64,000 bases of DNA from Paramarasmius palmivorus (Eukaryota; Basidiomycota; Agaricomycetes; Agaricales; Marasmiaceae). The notes beneath the pieces were generated by a model, which saw only the letters and a program-made list of their open reading frames with translations, was not told where the DNA came from and did no database searches. The position numbers and the translations under genes are program-made. Of this stretch, positions 44,258 to 55,041 are shown one piece after another (within the stretch, counting starts at the first letter, position 1; each line of letters opens with the position of its first letter). Location of the stretch: NCBI GenBank assembly GCA_037176845.1, contig JAYKXP010000193.1:1-64000 (forward strand), written 5' to 3'.

Positions 44258-44480
44258 CAGTATGGCTCAGTTGGTTTGAGCGCCCACTCACGTGCGGTTG
44301 CCTTGCTACCCTGAGGTCAGTGGTTCAACTCGGGCGGGTGTCAGCTAAATTTTGGCTGACTATCCACTCTGATTTGTTCTCTCCACCGCCCAAAGGCAAA
44401 CAGGTAATTGACTTAGGTGGAGTGTTGGGGATAACTGGTAATTACCTAGATAGGACTGTTTGAGGGTGCCCCTTCAGGTG
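44258..44480. repeat. Right terminal inverted repeat of KDZ element 1, with tRNA-like module
   Basis: Ends ...CCTTCAGGTG (CACCTGAAGG inward). A tRNA-like stretch has A-box tggctcagttgg (44263-44274) and B-box-like ggttcaactc (44322-44331), then aacaggtaattgactt and ggtaattacctag blocks shared with the left end. The tRNA-like part points outward, as at the left end. Confidence 0.65.
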
Positions 44481-44759
44481 CAGCCTGGTAATAGAGTATA
44501 GATACGGTCTACAGGTTTCAACGTGTATCCTAGCGCAATCATATAGGGCTAACGACGACATCAACGTCTATGCACGCGTAGCTAGTATTCACTACGCAGT
44601 GCATGCCTATCTTATTCTTCGTCATATGTGCACTACTAGGTTCCTAGTAGTACTACTAAGTCCATATAGTACTTAGTACAATGTACTAGTGTGATTCTGA
44701 ACACAACAATTAGTGTCAAAATGACTGTTTTTCAGCGATTTCGTTCTGGTACCCTCACA
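44481..44759 (-). repeat. Gypsy A LTR, minus orientation, second part
   Basis: Continues the LTR from 31438: reverse complement of about 14336-14613, ending ...GGTACCCTCACA. The first 7 bp (cagcctg) are the KDZ target duplication. No polypurine tract lies beyond its 5' end, so it is a solo or rearranged LTR. Confidence 0.8.
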
Positions 44760-45937
44760 TCGCGACCTCTCAAGTTCTTGTCTGCAGTAAGATCTCAACT
44801 AGTCTTCTCAATGAGGCTAGGGCCTGACTTGGGTAGAGTTCTGATCGGACAATAGCAATCTATTTGTACGATAACCACATACAACACGTAATGTGCAAGT
44901 GGGGGGCAGAATCCTCTGCAGTCCCCGTACATTTGGTGTCCTTTTTATACTGTCCAAGGTGAATAAACTAAATAATAGGTAATCTGAGTCGGAATAACTG
45001 CGGAACAAGACAGAAAAGAGATGGAAACAGAGTCGGAAGAGAGATACAACAAGAAAATATACATATCAGGGAGATCTATAGGTCACAACATCCATATATG
45101 ACGCAAATAGTGTGACGAGCGAGTGGTAACACTCTGTTTTAAGGTACAGGAGCTGAATTCTGGCCGACAGATAGGTGTTTAGCCTTTATAAAATTTTCTT
45201 TTCCATGCACCAAGCGCTTTTCCACCAATCGGAGGCCTGGCAGGGTCCTCCCGAGCTCCTCATCACTCAACACTGTTCCTCCACATAACACTGCCTCTAA
45301 ATTTTCTTATTCACTCCATGTAGACGTGTTCCAATAAGATATATCAGAGGGAATCTGCTTCCGCCACCGTAACAACAGTTTGAACAGCTTTGCCTCTGCT
45401 CTGATCAATAGGTTCAACTTTGGCTGACAGGTCTCTAGACCCTTGCCGTATCTGGCATCGGTGATTTCCAATCAGTTTCCCCCTCTGCTATCAGTCCCGA
45501 GTGATGCCCAAGCCAGTATAACTCTCTGGTGTGTGTGAAGGAGTAAATTAACTTGTAAGAATCCCTTTGGTGCATCCGTTAGGTGATCTAAGCATAGTCC
45601 GTAGTGAATTCACTTATGGACCTTCTCCCTACAGTTTTCAGGAGGTGATTGTACTTCGACAACTACTGGTAGAAGTAATAGTGGTGGTCAGATACCTATG
45701 TGGGGCGTACCATGTACCATGATCCACTAATATAACCACCTAAAACACCTTCCGTCCAATGACTAGCTATTCAGGGCTCATACTAGTCCTTCTATAACCA
45801 TTATGGGTTTATGCAACAATGATAAAGTGCAAAACTAGCATATTTGTGTTCGAAAAAGAAGTGATTAAAGTCAGGCATATCACTGGACAAGCCAAAATCT
45901 TGGTGATATTTCAATGTGCAATTCCTATAAGAGTAAC
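44760..45937. other. Non-coding, probably decayed sequence
   Basis: About 1.2 kb with stops in all frames and no motif that I recognise. It is likely degenerate repeat sequence. Confidence 0.3.
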
Positions 45938-46042
45938 GCCGTGATAGCCTAGTGGTAGGGCACTACCTTTCACATGTTAGGGTTAGCAAAGGTTACCACA
46001 TGTGTCGGGGAGAAACCCATGGTTCGATTCCTGGTCATGGCA
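45938..46042 (+). tRNA. tRNA-like gene, possibly tRNA-His with a long insertion
   Basis: The acceptor strands GCCGTGA and TCATGGC pair fully with one G-T. The A box TAGCCTAGTGG and B box GGTTCGATTCC match consensus. Acceptor and A box resemble eukaryotic tRNA-His. The anticodon arm (CTACC...GGGAG) is interrupted by about 30 nt that can form its own hairpin (cacatg...catgtg), with a GTG triplet after it. The T stem is imperfect. A T5 run follows near 46064. It may be an intron-bearing tRNA or a decaying pseudogene. Confidence 0.5.
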
Positions 46043-47020
46043 ATGTTTAAAAGGAGTCACTTTTTGTTTGGAGTCTTTTTTATATCTGGACACCTAGTTT
46101 CTACTTGGTGTCTTGATACCATCTTGACAATCTTAGGCATAGAGCTGTGATGGAGCGTAGCTTTTTCCTTTCATTTCTCTAAGTCCCCTTATCTATTTTC
46201 TTATCTTCATCTTATCATTTTCCACTTATATCGCGTACAGCCTCTCATCCACCGGAACATTCCACATCATTCTTCCATTGTTCTACATCTTTCTGTATCA
46301 TTCTGATTGCTTACTTGTACAGTTCTCGCCGAGACAGACTCTTCACATATAAACCGTAGTTGTAGATGCCTAGTTCCCCATCTTGACTTCTTGGTCATTT
46401 GGGCTAGGCAAGTCGTCTTGTATTTTATTCCTTTAGTTATGCTAACTTGGTCATTTGGGCTAGTATCTGACTCGTATCTGCCTGCTCAACGTCATATAGA
46501 GCCTTGTGCCTACGCCGGATCACCCCCTTTTTCCCTTATCATCATTGCTCAGCACCGCTATCTGTAGGGAGGTAGTTGGTTCGCCCTCACAAGAGCCAAT
46601 AGGAAATCCATGTGAAAGATTGTTGACAAGGAGTGGGAATGACAAAATGAGGTTGGTATTGAGGAGGTGTCTGTGGAAGGCTTGGGGATTGTATGGGGTC
46701 TGAATCTGAGAAAATATTTTGTTCTTAAGAAGGGAAGAACTGGGAAAGTCATGTGGGTGAATGGAATGTATGAAATCGCGGTATTCGAGACTGGCTGTCA
46801 AAGGTCTCAGGCCAACATCTGCTTCAGTTGCCTTTAGCTGGTTGAGCTCTGCAGGTCCAGGAGAGTGCGTAATGAGAGGAGAAGCCACAAAAGGTGTCGT
46901 AGTTACAGTTTAGTGCGAGTGAAAGGTGAAAGTGTAGAATATTCTCACGCTTTCCATTCTCTTCTCCTCGTCGTTCCGCCTCCACTTCTTACTCATTTCT
47001 TACTAAGACTCTCCACTTGA
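46043..47020. other. No supported gene
   Basis: Short open frames overlap on both strands (46307-46888) without domains, splice support or composition shift. Nothing else was recognised. Confidence 0.3.
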
Positions 47021-48424
47021 TTACTGATACTTAGAATATTCTAGATACTCTACTGTAGGTATAAAAGCTAGCCTGTATCCTGTAGGTAGAGATAACCACT
47101 CAATACCTAATCCACAACAAAAGGAGCAGATATGTGCTCGTTTACAATGAGCACACTTTCCTTCTCCATGCTTGCCCCTGTGCAGGTTGAAGTTAATGCA
47201 GATAGTCTTACTGGCCTGTGCTCCCTTTGGTGCAATGAGTTCGTCTCCTTTGACAGCAGCCCAAAGTGATGGTGTGCTCTTGGGGTGTGAACGGACACTG
47301 TGTCCTTGTTCTGAATAGACCAAGCAGTACTGCACCAAGGAGTTCACCACACTGCTACTTCAAAAGGACTGGTTATAAGGTGGGGCTCAGTCATTGTTGG
47401 TCTTCATGTTGCAAGTGTGACATTGATGGCCTGCCCCAGAAGAGGGTTGTGAGACTGTGGGATGTGAAGGGAAAGAGGAACAATTTTTTTCAATGGCCAT
47501 ATTGGCAGTACAACAGGCACCCATGATTTCATGATACTGACCAATATTGAAAGCAACTGGGTTGCTACCAAAGTGGACCATGCAGAGCTCGTATTCTTTC
47601 TTCTTCCAAAGAGTGTACAGCTCCTCAGCATCCACCTGAATCACAAAAAAGGCAAAATGCTGTTCAGCCCATATACTCTGCATGTCTTCTTTGCCATCTG
47701 GGTCCATTTTAGTGATCATGCAAGTGTAATTAATGGCAGCCCAAGTAAACTCATGAAAGGTGAGTCCATCCATGGGGTTATTTATAGGTATCTTCATCAT
47801 CTTCACTATTCAGTCGAGGCTGAGAACTGAGGCTTTTGAGCCATCCAACACTGGCTTCTTTATAATGGGGATTTGTGACTCTCGCTCGAGAAAAGTTCCG
47901 AGATTGGCATCAGTGAGGAGGGCAAGTGGGAGTTTGTCGGTGAGGTGTAGGTGTTTGAGTTCCTTGGGAATCATGATGGAAGCAATGTGCTGTATTTCAT
48001 ATGGCTGCTCTGTGATGTGGGGCACATAGATGCTGTCATCAGAGTTGGTGCTGGCAGCACCCTTACCCTTATCCCTCATGGCCATCCAGCTCTCCACCTT
48101 AGCCAGTACCCTATCTGGCATGTAAGGTTTCAACCTCTCAAATAGACTCTTCAACTCCATGATTTGTCCCCAATCCTCACTCGTAATATCCACATAAGAG
48201 GCTACAGGTGATCCGGCAGGTTTAGATGGGTCCCTGGCATGTTCAAACATCTTCCTCTTTCTCTCTGAGTTTTCTTGCCTGATACAACTGTTCATTTTGA
48301 AATTTTCTTTGAGTGAAAGGGACTTGATAAAAGTGACCGCTGCCTCATCGGCGTGAGTGTGACACTGGCAGTCAGACATTGATAATGTGCGTTCCATGAG
48401 TTTGTCAAGGTCGAATTGGGTCAT
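47021..48424 (-). pseudogene. Broken transposon-associated gene with C-terminal Cys/His knuckles
   Basis: A minus-strand gene relic. The first frame (48424-47810) starts MTQFDLDKLMERTLSM and has TDKLPLALLTDANLGTFLE. A TGA at 47807-47809 interrupts it. The same register continues with NNPMDGLTFHEFTWAAINYT and ends in another frame break near 47390. A third piece (47350-47021) contains ICINFNLHRG...CAHCKRAHICSFCCG, a C-x..-C-x2-C-x3-H-x2-C-x2-C pattern. The arrangement matches unnamed Agaricomycete proteins found with retroelements or recombinase elements. With one stop and at least one frameshift it is not functional as it stands. Confidence 0.6.
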
Positions 48425-48633
48425 ATCAGAGTTCAGCTAGTGATGAAGAAGAGCTAAAAAGAGGACAAGGAGACAAGGAGGCAGCAAGGAGATGAGCATT
48501 GGAGGAAGATGCACATTAGCAAGTCAGGTGTGCACTCATCTCCTCACACCTTCCTTATCCTCTGATAAGCCTCTGCAGGCTCCAGCTTATCTCAGAATAT
48601 ATATATAGTACATCATAATAATCAGATAAGGAA
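48425..48633. other. Spacer between broken gene and copia LTR
   Basis: Purine-rich (agacaaggaggcagcaagga) then A/T-rich sequence. No gene. Confidence 0.25.
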
Positions 48634-48893
48634 TGTGTTGTTCCCACGCCAGTAATACCAACACCCCCAATATGACATTGTCATGTTGAAACTATCTTTA
48701 GATTAGATTATATCCACTCTATCTCTAAGCACCACTCAGAATTCCTTATTCTTACTATACATACCACCTGGGCTCCTATGTGGGTTACTTCTGTACTTTA
48801 GTATATAAGCTAGTTGGTATCTACTGGAATAGACAGTGCTTTACACACTATCAAGTCGCATACGCTTCTATCTCTCATCAGATATATTCATCA
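48634..48893 (+). repeat. Putative Ty1/copia 5' LTR
   Basis: About 260 bp starting TGTGTTGTTCCC and ending near ATATTCATCA, with a TATATAA box at 48802-48808. It lies just before a copia gag gene. No second LTR is in the window, so the ends are judged only from TG...CA and position. Confidence 0.5.
48802..48808 (+). promoter_or_regulatory. TATA box of copia LTR
   Basis: The sequence tagtatataagctag is about 85 bp before the presumed LTR end. Confidence 0.45.
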
Positions 48894-49126
48894 GGTAAGC
48901 CTCAGTCAATCCACTGCCACTGTGGTAGGCTAGGCATATGCTTCAACAGGTTATGGGCCCTGGTCACCACAATGATAAGTGCTGTAATTAGCTGCTGTCA
49001 GGCTTGACTGGTTGTACCTGTCCATTATACTAGACATTGGTTTCACGCCTTTAATTTGCGCCATTACAGCTGCATTTATGTTGTCATGACACAATGCTGA
49101 TTATGTTCATCAGAACTTTTATTGCT

Positions 49127-49960
49127 ATGTCTTCTGATACAACTTCTGCTTCTTCCATCAACCAAGTCCCTGTCCTCAATGGGTTCAACTTCTGCCAGTG
49201 GGAGGACAAACTCATCCCTTTCCTTATATTCAAGGGACTTCACCAAGTTGTGAAGGGGTATGTTGTCCACCCTGCCAAACTGGAGCCCTCTGGAGAGCAC
49301 AGTCCCACTGCTGAGCAGATTGCTGCTCGTGATAAGGAGATTCGCAAATGGGACAACCTTGACAATCAGGCCCTATGTGCCATCGAGCTCACCATCAAGC
49401 AGTCCCTCAAGCATCATGTCAAGGCGACTGCTAAACTCACCTATGATGAGCTCAAGAACACCTATAGTATACCTGGCCCTGCCGTCATCTTTGCCAACTT
49501 CAAGAAGGCATTGATGTTCCAACTCTCTGGAACCAGTAATCCATTGCCGGAGATCAACAAGCTGCTCACCATTTTTGAGTGCTTGAAGCAGAACAGCATG
49601 ACTCTTACCAAGCTGCAACATGTGCTCATTCTTCTTGCCACTATCCCAGCAAGGTGGGACTCAGTCCCGGCTCTCTTCTTGCAAAAGAAGACTAGTGAAC
49701 TAGATTTCACTCAGATTCGCAACACTATTGTCACTGAATTTGAATGCTGTGACACAAACAACACCTCTGCTATGTGCCTTTTGGCTGTCAGATGCAAGGG
49801 GCATGACCCTAACTATGGGGAATCCCGCCAGAGTCAGAATCCCAAGCCTAATGGTAAGGGTAAAACCTTCGAGTGTGGGAAACAGCAACAGAAGAAGAAG
49901 CAGCAGCAGCTGTTCCATCATCATCACTCTCACACAGCTATTGCCAACCTGGCATCTTGA
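49127..49960 (+). pseudogene. Ty1/copia gag, truncated
   Basis: The ORF from MSSDTTSASSINQVPVLNG carries a copia gag (UBN2-type) domain: VLNGFNFCQWEDKLIPFL (about residues 17-34), DNQALCAIELTIKQSLKHHV, and LPEINKLLTIFECLKQNSM. The start at 49127 follows a leader after the LTR. The usual zinc knuckle near the end is damaged: FECGKQQQ is followed by a His run and a stop at 49960. The protease, integrase and reverse transcriptase are absent because the palindromic element copy 2 begins at 50158. This copia is a different family from the one at 16120-30480. Confidence 0.75.
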
Positions 49961-50157
49961 ATTGGACCTACTCTTTGGTTGCTTCTTTTAATCTGAATGG
50001 AGTTATCTCCAGGAGAGTTGAGACTAGATCTCTGCAAACCTATCAAGGTAGTGTACCTTCCAGCTCTGTTCAGGCACAATTTCGAAGCCCTTGAGAACAT
50101 TGTTATGCTGGGCCTGGACTGGAGTGCTACATTGGTATAGGAATAGGATTAGGATTA

Positions 50158-51899
50158 TAAAAATGAATGAGAGACCGTTCACTATGCATAGAACAGGAAT
50201 ATCAATTGCATCCATGAATCCCACGGCAGGAATCCATATGCCAGACTAATCAATTCCTGCACAATTACAGAAAACATGTACTATGGATGTAGTATTGCAG
50301 GGATTGATCTGGAGGGCTTGGGGAACCTCAAAATTGAATTCAGGATGAAAAATCAGTTAAGAATATATCCAGGTTTGAAAGGAATCCATCCACAATTGAC
50401 TTCAATATGCATAAATCAAGTTAAATACACAGATATATATGCAATATATGTTAACTATAAGCATAAAACTTGTCAGATACATATCTCAAGCTACAGTGAT
50501 TGGATTTCTTTCAAACCTGGATATATTCTTAACTGATTTTTCATCCTGAATTCAATTTTGAGGTTCCCCAAGCCCTCCAGATCAATCCCTGCAATACTAC
50601 ATCCATAGTACATGTTTTCTGTAATTGTGCAGGAATTGATTAGTCTGGCATATGGATTCCTGCTGTGGGATTCATGGATGCAATTGATATTCTTGTTCTA
50701 TGCATAGTAAACAGTCTCTCATTCATTTTTGGGGATTTTAGGAGCAATCCCCATGCTCCAGTACAAAACAACCCCTAAAAATGTGATTTTTTATATAGCA
50801 TCATACAGATGTATTCAAAAAATGTCCTTTCATAGTAGGAAACTGTATTTTGGGGTACTTGAACTTGATTCTGAACTCCCCTTGGTGCTAGGATGCTTCC
50901 CTGTAGTGCTATTCATATATTACTGCCTGTGTTACATAACTGCACAATACATTGGATTGAACAAAGTGTTGCACATACAGGAGTGCTTGGGCAAGTATAT
51001 GTTCATCATCTGTACACCCTAAAGTGGGTTATGAACAAGAATTAGCCCATCCCAATCATTCCCTGTGGTATAGTATCACCAATGTCCAAAAAAAGTGAAT
51101 CTAGTTGTAATAAATCTGGAAAAATAGGCAGCTCTCCAGGATTATAAACACATCAAGGGAACATATATATCATCTCTGATTCACAATATCTAAGCCCCAG
51201 CTGCACTACATCCCATCCTGTAATTTTATTCCCCCAATTTCGGAGATTTTCAGTATTTTTCATATTTAAGCACCATTATCCCACCAATCTATGTACTATT
51301 TAGTGTCCCCAGGCTTGTATTCAATGTATCTAGGTCCTCCAACTTACCCCATGTCAATATCTGCCCTATAGCCCAAGATCCAATAGGCCATTTTTCTGAA
51401 TTACCATATTTGGACTGCTTTTTTTGCATTCCCCTGCCCCCCAATTGCAGGGGCATGCTTTTAGAACATATTAGAACATATTCCCTCAAAAAATGTAATT
51501 TTTATAGCCCCCCAATGCATTGATTCCAGGTGGAAAATAATGAGGTAGGGCTTCCATTTTTGGAAGCCAAAAACAGAGTAGGAAGGCACCCATATGATGT
51601 CAGGAGGTGTGGGAATAAATTTTCTGCAAAAAAGCGCCCAAAAAGCGCACTGTTACATCCTGGAAAGAGCACCTTCCATTTTAGGATGCCAAAAGCAGTG
51701 TGGGAATATCTCCAGATCTCAAAAAAGCGGCCTGTTCCCTTTCCAGAAGGTGTGGGAATGATCGTTTCCAATTTAGAAGCACCCAAAGCGGACAGTACCT
51801 CTTATCTGCCTTGATTACTTGTCCCCTACTTTTGCAAAAGGAGTTATCCCGTACTTTTGCAAATCTCGTTGTGATAACTGTCGGTCACTTTTGTAAAAG
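50158..51899. mobile_element. Palindromic element, copy 2 (left arm truncated)
   Basis: A short left arm (50158-50394) and a full right arm (50496-51899) flank the same loop as copy 1 but reversed (50395-50495). The right end acttttgtaaaagta matches the terminal motif of copy 1. The arms of this copy differ visibly from copy 1 (many single-base and small indel differences), more than the two arms of copy 1 differ from each other. The left part of about 1.2 kb of arm is missing, so copia gag abuts internal arm sequence. Confidence 0.8.
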
Positions 51900-53092
51900 T
51901 ATGGCTGCATCTGGTGAAGTCTTCGTGACGGTTCATGGGAACCGCTGTTCCAGGCAGAGGTCACAGACAGTTCCTAGGAACTGTCGTTCGCTACAGCGGT
52001 CACTCATTCATATCCCAACTCACCCATACCGGAACTCACCCATACCGGAACTCACCAGAACTTCGACCAACTCGATAATACCTACTTTGCCCATAACGCA
52101 GTTCCTGGGAACCACTGCCGACTCTAAGTCTTCGTGACGGTTCATGGGAACCGCTGTTCCAGGCAGAGGTCACAGACAGTTTCTAGGAACCGTTGTTCGT
52201 TACAGCGGCCACCCATTCGCATCTCGACTCGTCCACGCTAGAACTCACCAGAACATCGACCAACTCGATAATACCCACTTCGCCCATAGCGCAGTTCCTG
52301 GGGACCGCCGCCGACTCTAAGCCTTTGTGACGGTTCATGGGAACTGTCGTCGCTCGTGGAGATCGCAGGTGGTTCCTGAGAACTGTATGTCGGCTCGCCA
52401 CTTGGCCATTACTATCATCGTCACCACGCAGGATTCGTACTAAACCTCGAATATAACGGTCAATACCTACCTCATTTACAGTGCAGTTTCCAGGAACTGT
52501 CGCCAGCTGAATACCTCAGCGGCAGTTTCTGGGGACCGTTGTTAAAGGTAGCGGCAGCAGGTGGTTCTTGGGAACTATTGCTCGGTCCATCACTCAGTCA
52601 CTACTGTCATCATCACCGTGATAGATGCACACCAGACTTTGAGTAGATGGTCAACACTCAGTGCAGTTTCCGGGAACCGTCACGAGCTGGTTAGTTCAGT
52701 GGTAGTTTCCGGGAACTGCCTCAGATAGAGGTCACAGACGGTTCATGGGAACTGTCGCTCAGTTTATCACTCAGCTCAAGTTCTCGATCCTGAGGTTTAC
52801 CATCGTCTACCATCCTAGCACCACACTTAATCCAAGGCGCACGTCGGTATACAAATCACTCCAGCACGGTTTCTGAGAACAACCACTGACGTGGTTCTGA
52901 GGAACTGTTGAACAGGTATTCAATCAACTTCCTTCGACCTTATTCTCCCGCTCTAATTTGTTCTACCCATCATAGACGTATCATGGAGCACCGTGACAGT
53001 TTTCTCCCTGATGTTTGGACACCCGGTCATGTGATCTGATTGTATGCGATAATCTGTGGACTCGCGTTCCTCGTCACAGTTTACAGGAACTG
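51900..53092. repeat. Array of 17 hyphenated 16-bp palindromes in tandem units
   Basis: The consensus is about CRGTTYCNNGGRACYG. Starts are at 51929, 51968, 52099, 52138, 52177, 52292, 52331, 52370, 52484, 52523, 52562, 52664, 52703, 52739, 52867, 52892 and 53077. Most neighbours in a group of three are exactly 39 bp apart, and groups recur every 180-209 bp. One copy (51966-51985) is a perfect 20-bp palindrome. No coding potential was seen. The array starts directly at the palindromic element. It may be a set of protein-binding sites, such as transposon subterminal repeats, or an upstream control region of the F-box gene. Confidence 0.8.
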
Positions 53093-53408
53093 TCCCCTTT
53101 GTGCCAGGTGTCCTAAACACTGTCACCACCGTACAGCAAACTACTCTTCAAAAAATCAATCCAAAGGTCCCTATCAATGCCGAGTATTGTACTTTCTCTT
53201 GGAGTCTACCAACCTCCTTGAGTTTTCAGACACTCAACACGACAGAGGCCACACACTGAGCAGGATTCCTGCTTACCTCACAACAGTACGTTTCACAGCG
53301 CATGCTGATCCAAACACAACCTCACACTGACCTCGGCGTCGTATAAATTGCTCCATTCACGCCTCTTCTACTCCTCCCATTACCACCATCTTCCACGTCC
53401 TATTGATC
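53093..53408 (+). promoter_or_regulatory. Promoter region of F-box-like gene
   Basis: Contains cgtataaattgctcc (TATAAA-like, about 53341-53346), about 65 bp before the ATG at 53409. No further palindrome of the array is present. Confidence 0.45.
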
Positions 53409-55041
53409 ATGGAAACTCTCCCTGGCGCCAACTTCCTCAACCACTTTGTCGAGTCACTGCCTCCTGCTCCATAGTAAGATCTCTTTTCCTCGTTCCCTTC
53501 TTGTTGTTGATAATCTCCTCAGCGTTGGCGTCGGAAATTGGCACCTTGTCAAAGCCTACCTTGAAGAGGAGCTCGTCAGGACAGCAGATGCGCCGTTCTG
53601 GCTTAACCATGCGTATATTTTCGGAGATCTCAGCGACGACAACTACAAACACCTCCGTGATAGACTTCGTCAGTACCGACAGAGTATCCAAGGCCTTCAG
53701 TCTATCTTTCATCGCAGCCCGCCGGAGATCACTGCTCGTATCGTGAAGTTCGCTGTCCCCATTATTCGTCTTGATGATTTCAATCGAGGACCATATACAA
53801 CCCCCGCTATTTATTGTCCTCAGATCACTATCCTTGCCCGACTGTCTCGTAAATTCCGGGCTATTGTTTATAGTCACCCAGAGCTCTTTCGGACCATACA
53901 CATTCGCCGACTTATCACTTGTCAGCGACATTCCGCCCTCCTCTCCAAGCGCATTGCGAAACTCCTTCCCCTTTCGGCATCTTTGCACCTGGATGTGACG
54001 GTTGAATTTCTCAACAACGTGGTCCACAGTCCACCCCTTCCGTCCACAATTCCGGTGTCCCAGTGTTCCACTATGACTTTGCTTAAGTTCAAGCCATGGA
54101 GATCCTTCTCTGTGCTGGGATATTCATACGTTGTGGCCACGATATTCGAGAACTCCAGGTTCCTTCCTGCTCCCCTTCAGCTGACCTCGGTGTCAGTTCA
54201 TTTCAATCGCACTACTTCTCTTGACACGTTTCTGGAGATTTTCACGGATTCCGGCATTCCCCTCAGTTACGTCTCTATTTCGGCAGTCAACGCCTGGGAG
54301 CTTCCTGATCTGAACCATGATTACCGACTTCCTCCCACGGTTACTACTCTTCGCATTCGAGGCAGCAGCCGAACTGCCTTATTCGTGCTCCAGGCTGGAA
54401 CCCGAGTGCCCTCGGTCTCCGTGATCCTTATATGTGGTCTCGATTCCATATCAGGCACTTGGCAAATGACTGGGATTGCCAATGTCACTCACCCAGCTCT
54501 CACCAGACAGCGCCCAATTAGGCTGCCTCTGCTCACCTCGTTCCATGTCACCGACAAAGATCATTGGGGCCATGTTGGCCCAGACCTCTTCCAATGGATC
54601 ACCTTACCGAACCTGGTAGCGCTCACTCTCGTATGGGACCAGAGCACTACTGATCTCAACACGACCTATGAGATCTCCCTTAATCAATTCTTCATTCGAC
54701 ACCCCACCGTCCGCCAGGTCTCTCTCTACGATTTCCCGGACGCTGAGACCTTGCGCCATCCTTCGCCTAATTGTGTTTTTCGCAACATGATTACCCGAAT
54801 TCCTTTGCAGGAATGGATGGACCTAATGCATCGCACTCGAGGTGATGATACGGATTCGAACTTCTCCTTCGCCGATTCCATCGACACGTTATCCGAAGCG
54901 AGCAACGGCATTATCCACCAGTGCGAATGTTCGAGTCAGGGTTTGTCAGAGTGCCTCTGTCGCGAGCCTGAGTATACCATGTGCGTCCTATCTACATCAT
55001 TAATCTGTCGTTACGTTTCGCTAATCAACAGAACCCTTTAG
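53409..55041 (+). CDS. F-box-like protein, Agaricomycete type
   Basis: Exon 1 starts at 53409 (METLPGANFLNHFVESLPPA) and ends at 53473. A 49-bp GT-AG intron (53474-53522) restores the frame into VGVGNWHLVKAYLEEELV. Residues near 80-150 show the mushroom F-box pattern: I-x-x-R-S-P-P-E-I-T-A-R-I-V, then LARLSRKFRAIVYSHPELFRTI. The remainder has leucine-rich features of substrate-recognition regions. Such proteins link substrates to SCF ubiquitin ligases. The end is uncertain: a possible intron near 54979-55029 (gtgcgt...caacag) gives a nearby alternative stop. It is the best candidate for a host gene here. Confidence 0.65.

Larger units (their letters stand above)
31439..44480. mobile_element. 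Complete KDZ DNA transposon (KDZ element 1), 13,042 bp
   Basis: The boundaries follow from the interrupted gypsy A LTR: the LTR sequence stops at 31438 and resumes at 44481 with a 7-bp duplication. The ends are imperfect inverted repeats of about 220 bp that share ctaggta-ttacca, caacactcc and aattacctgtt blocks. Inside are a KDZ transposase on the left and four more genes. KDZ (Kyakuja-Dileera-Zisupton) elements are known in Agaricomycetes and often carry extra genes. No TET/JBP gene is present here. Confidence 0.8.

Noticed and set aside
46307..46888. Small genes on either strand
   Set aside because: Overlapping frames without motif, splice support or conservation cue.
51929..53092. The repeat array as a CRISPR array
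   Set aside because: The repeats are short palindromes with unequal spacers in a eukaryotic context; no cas genes.
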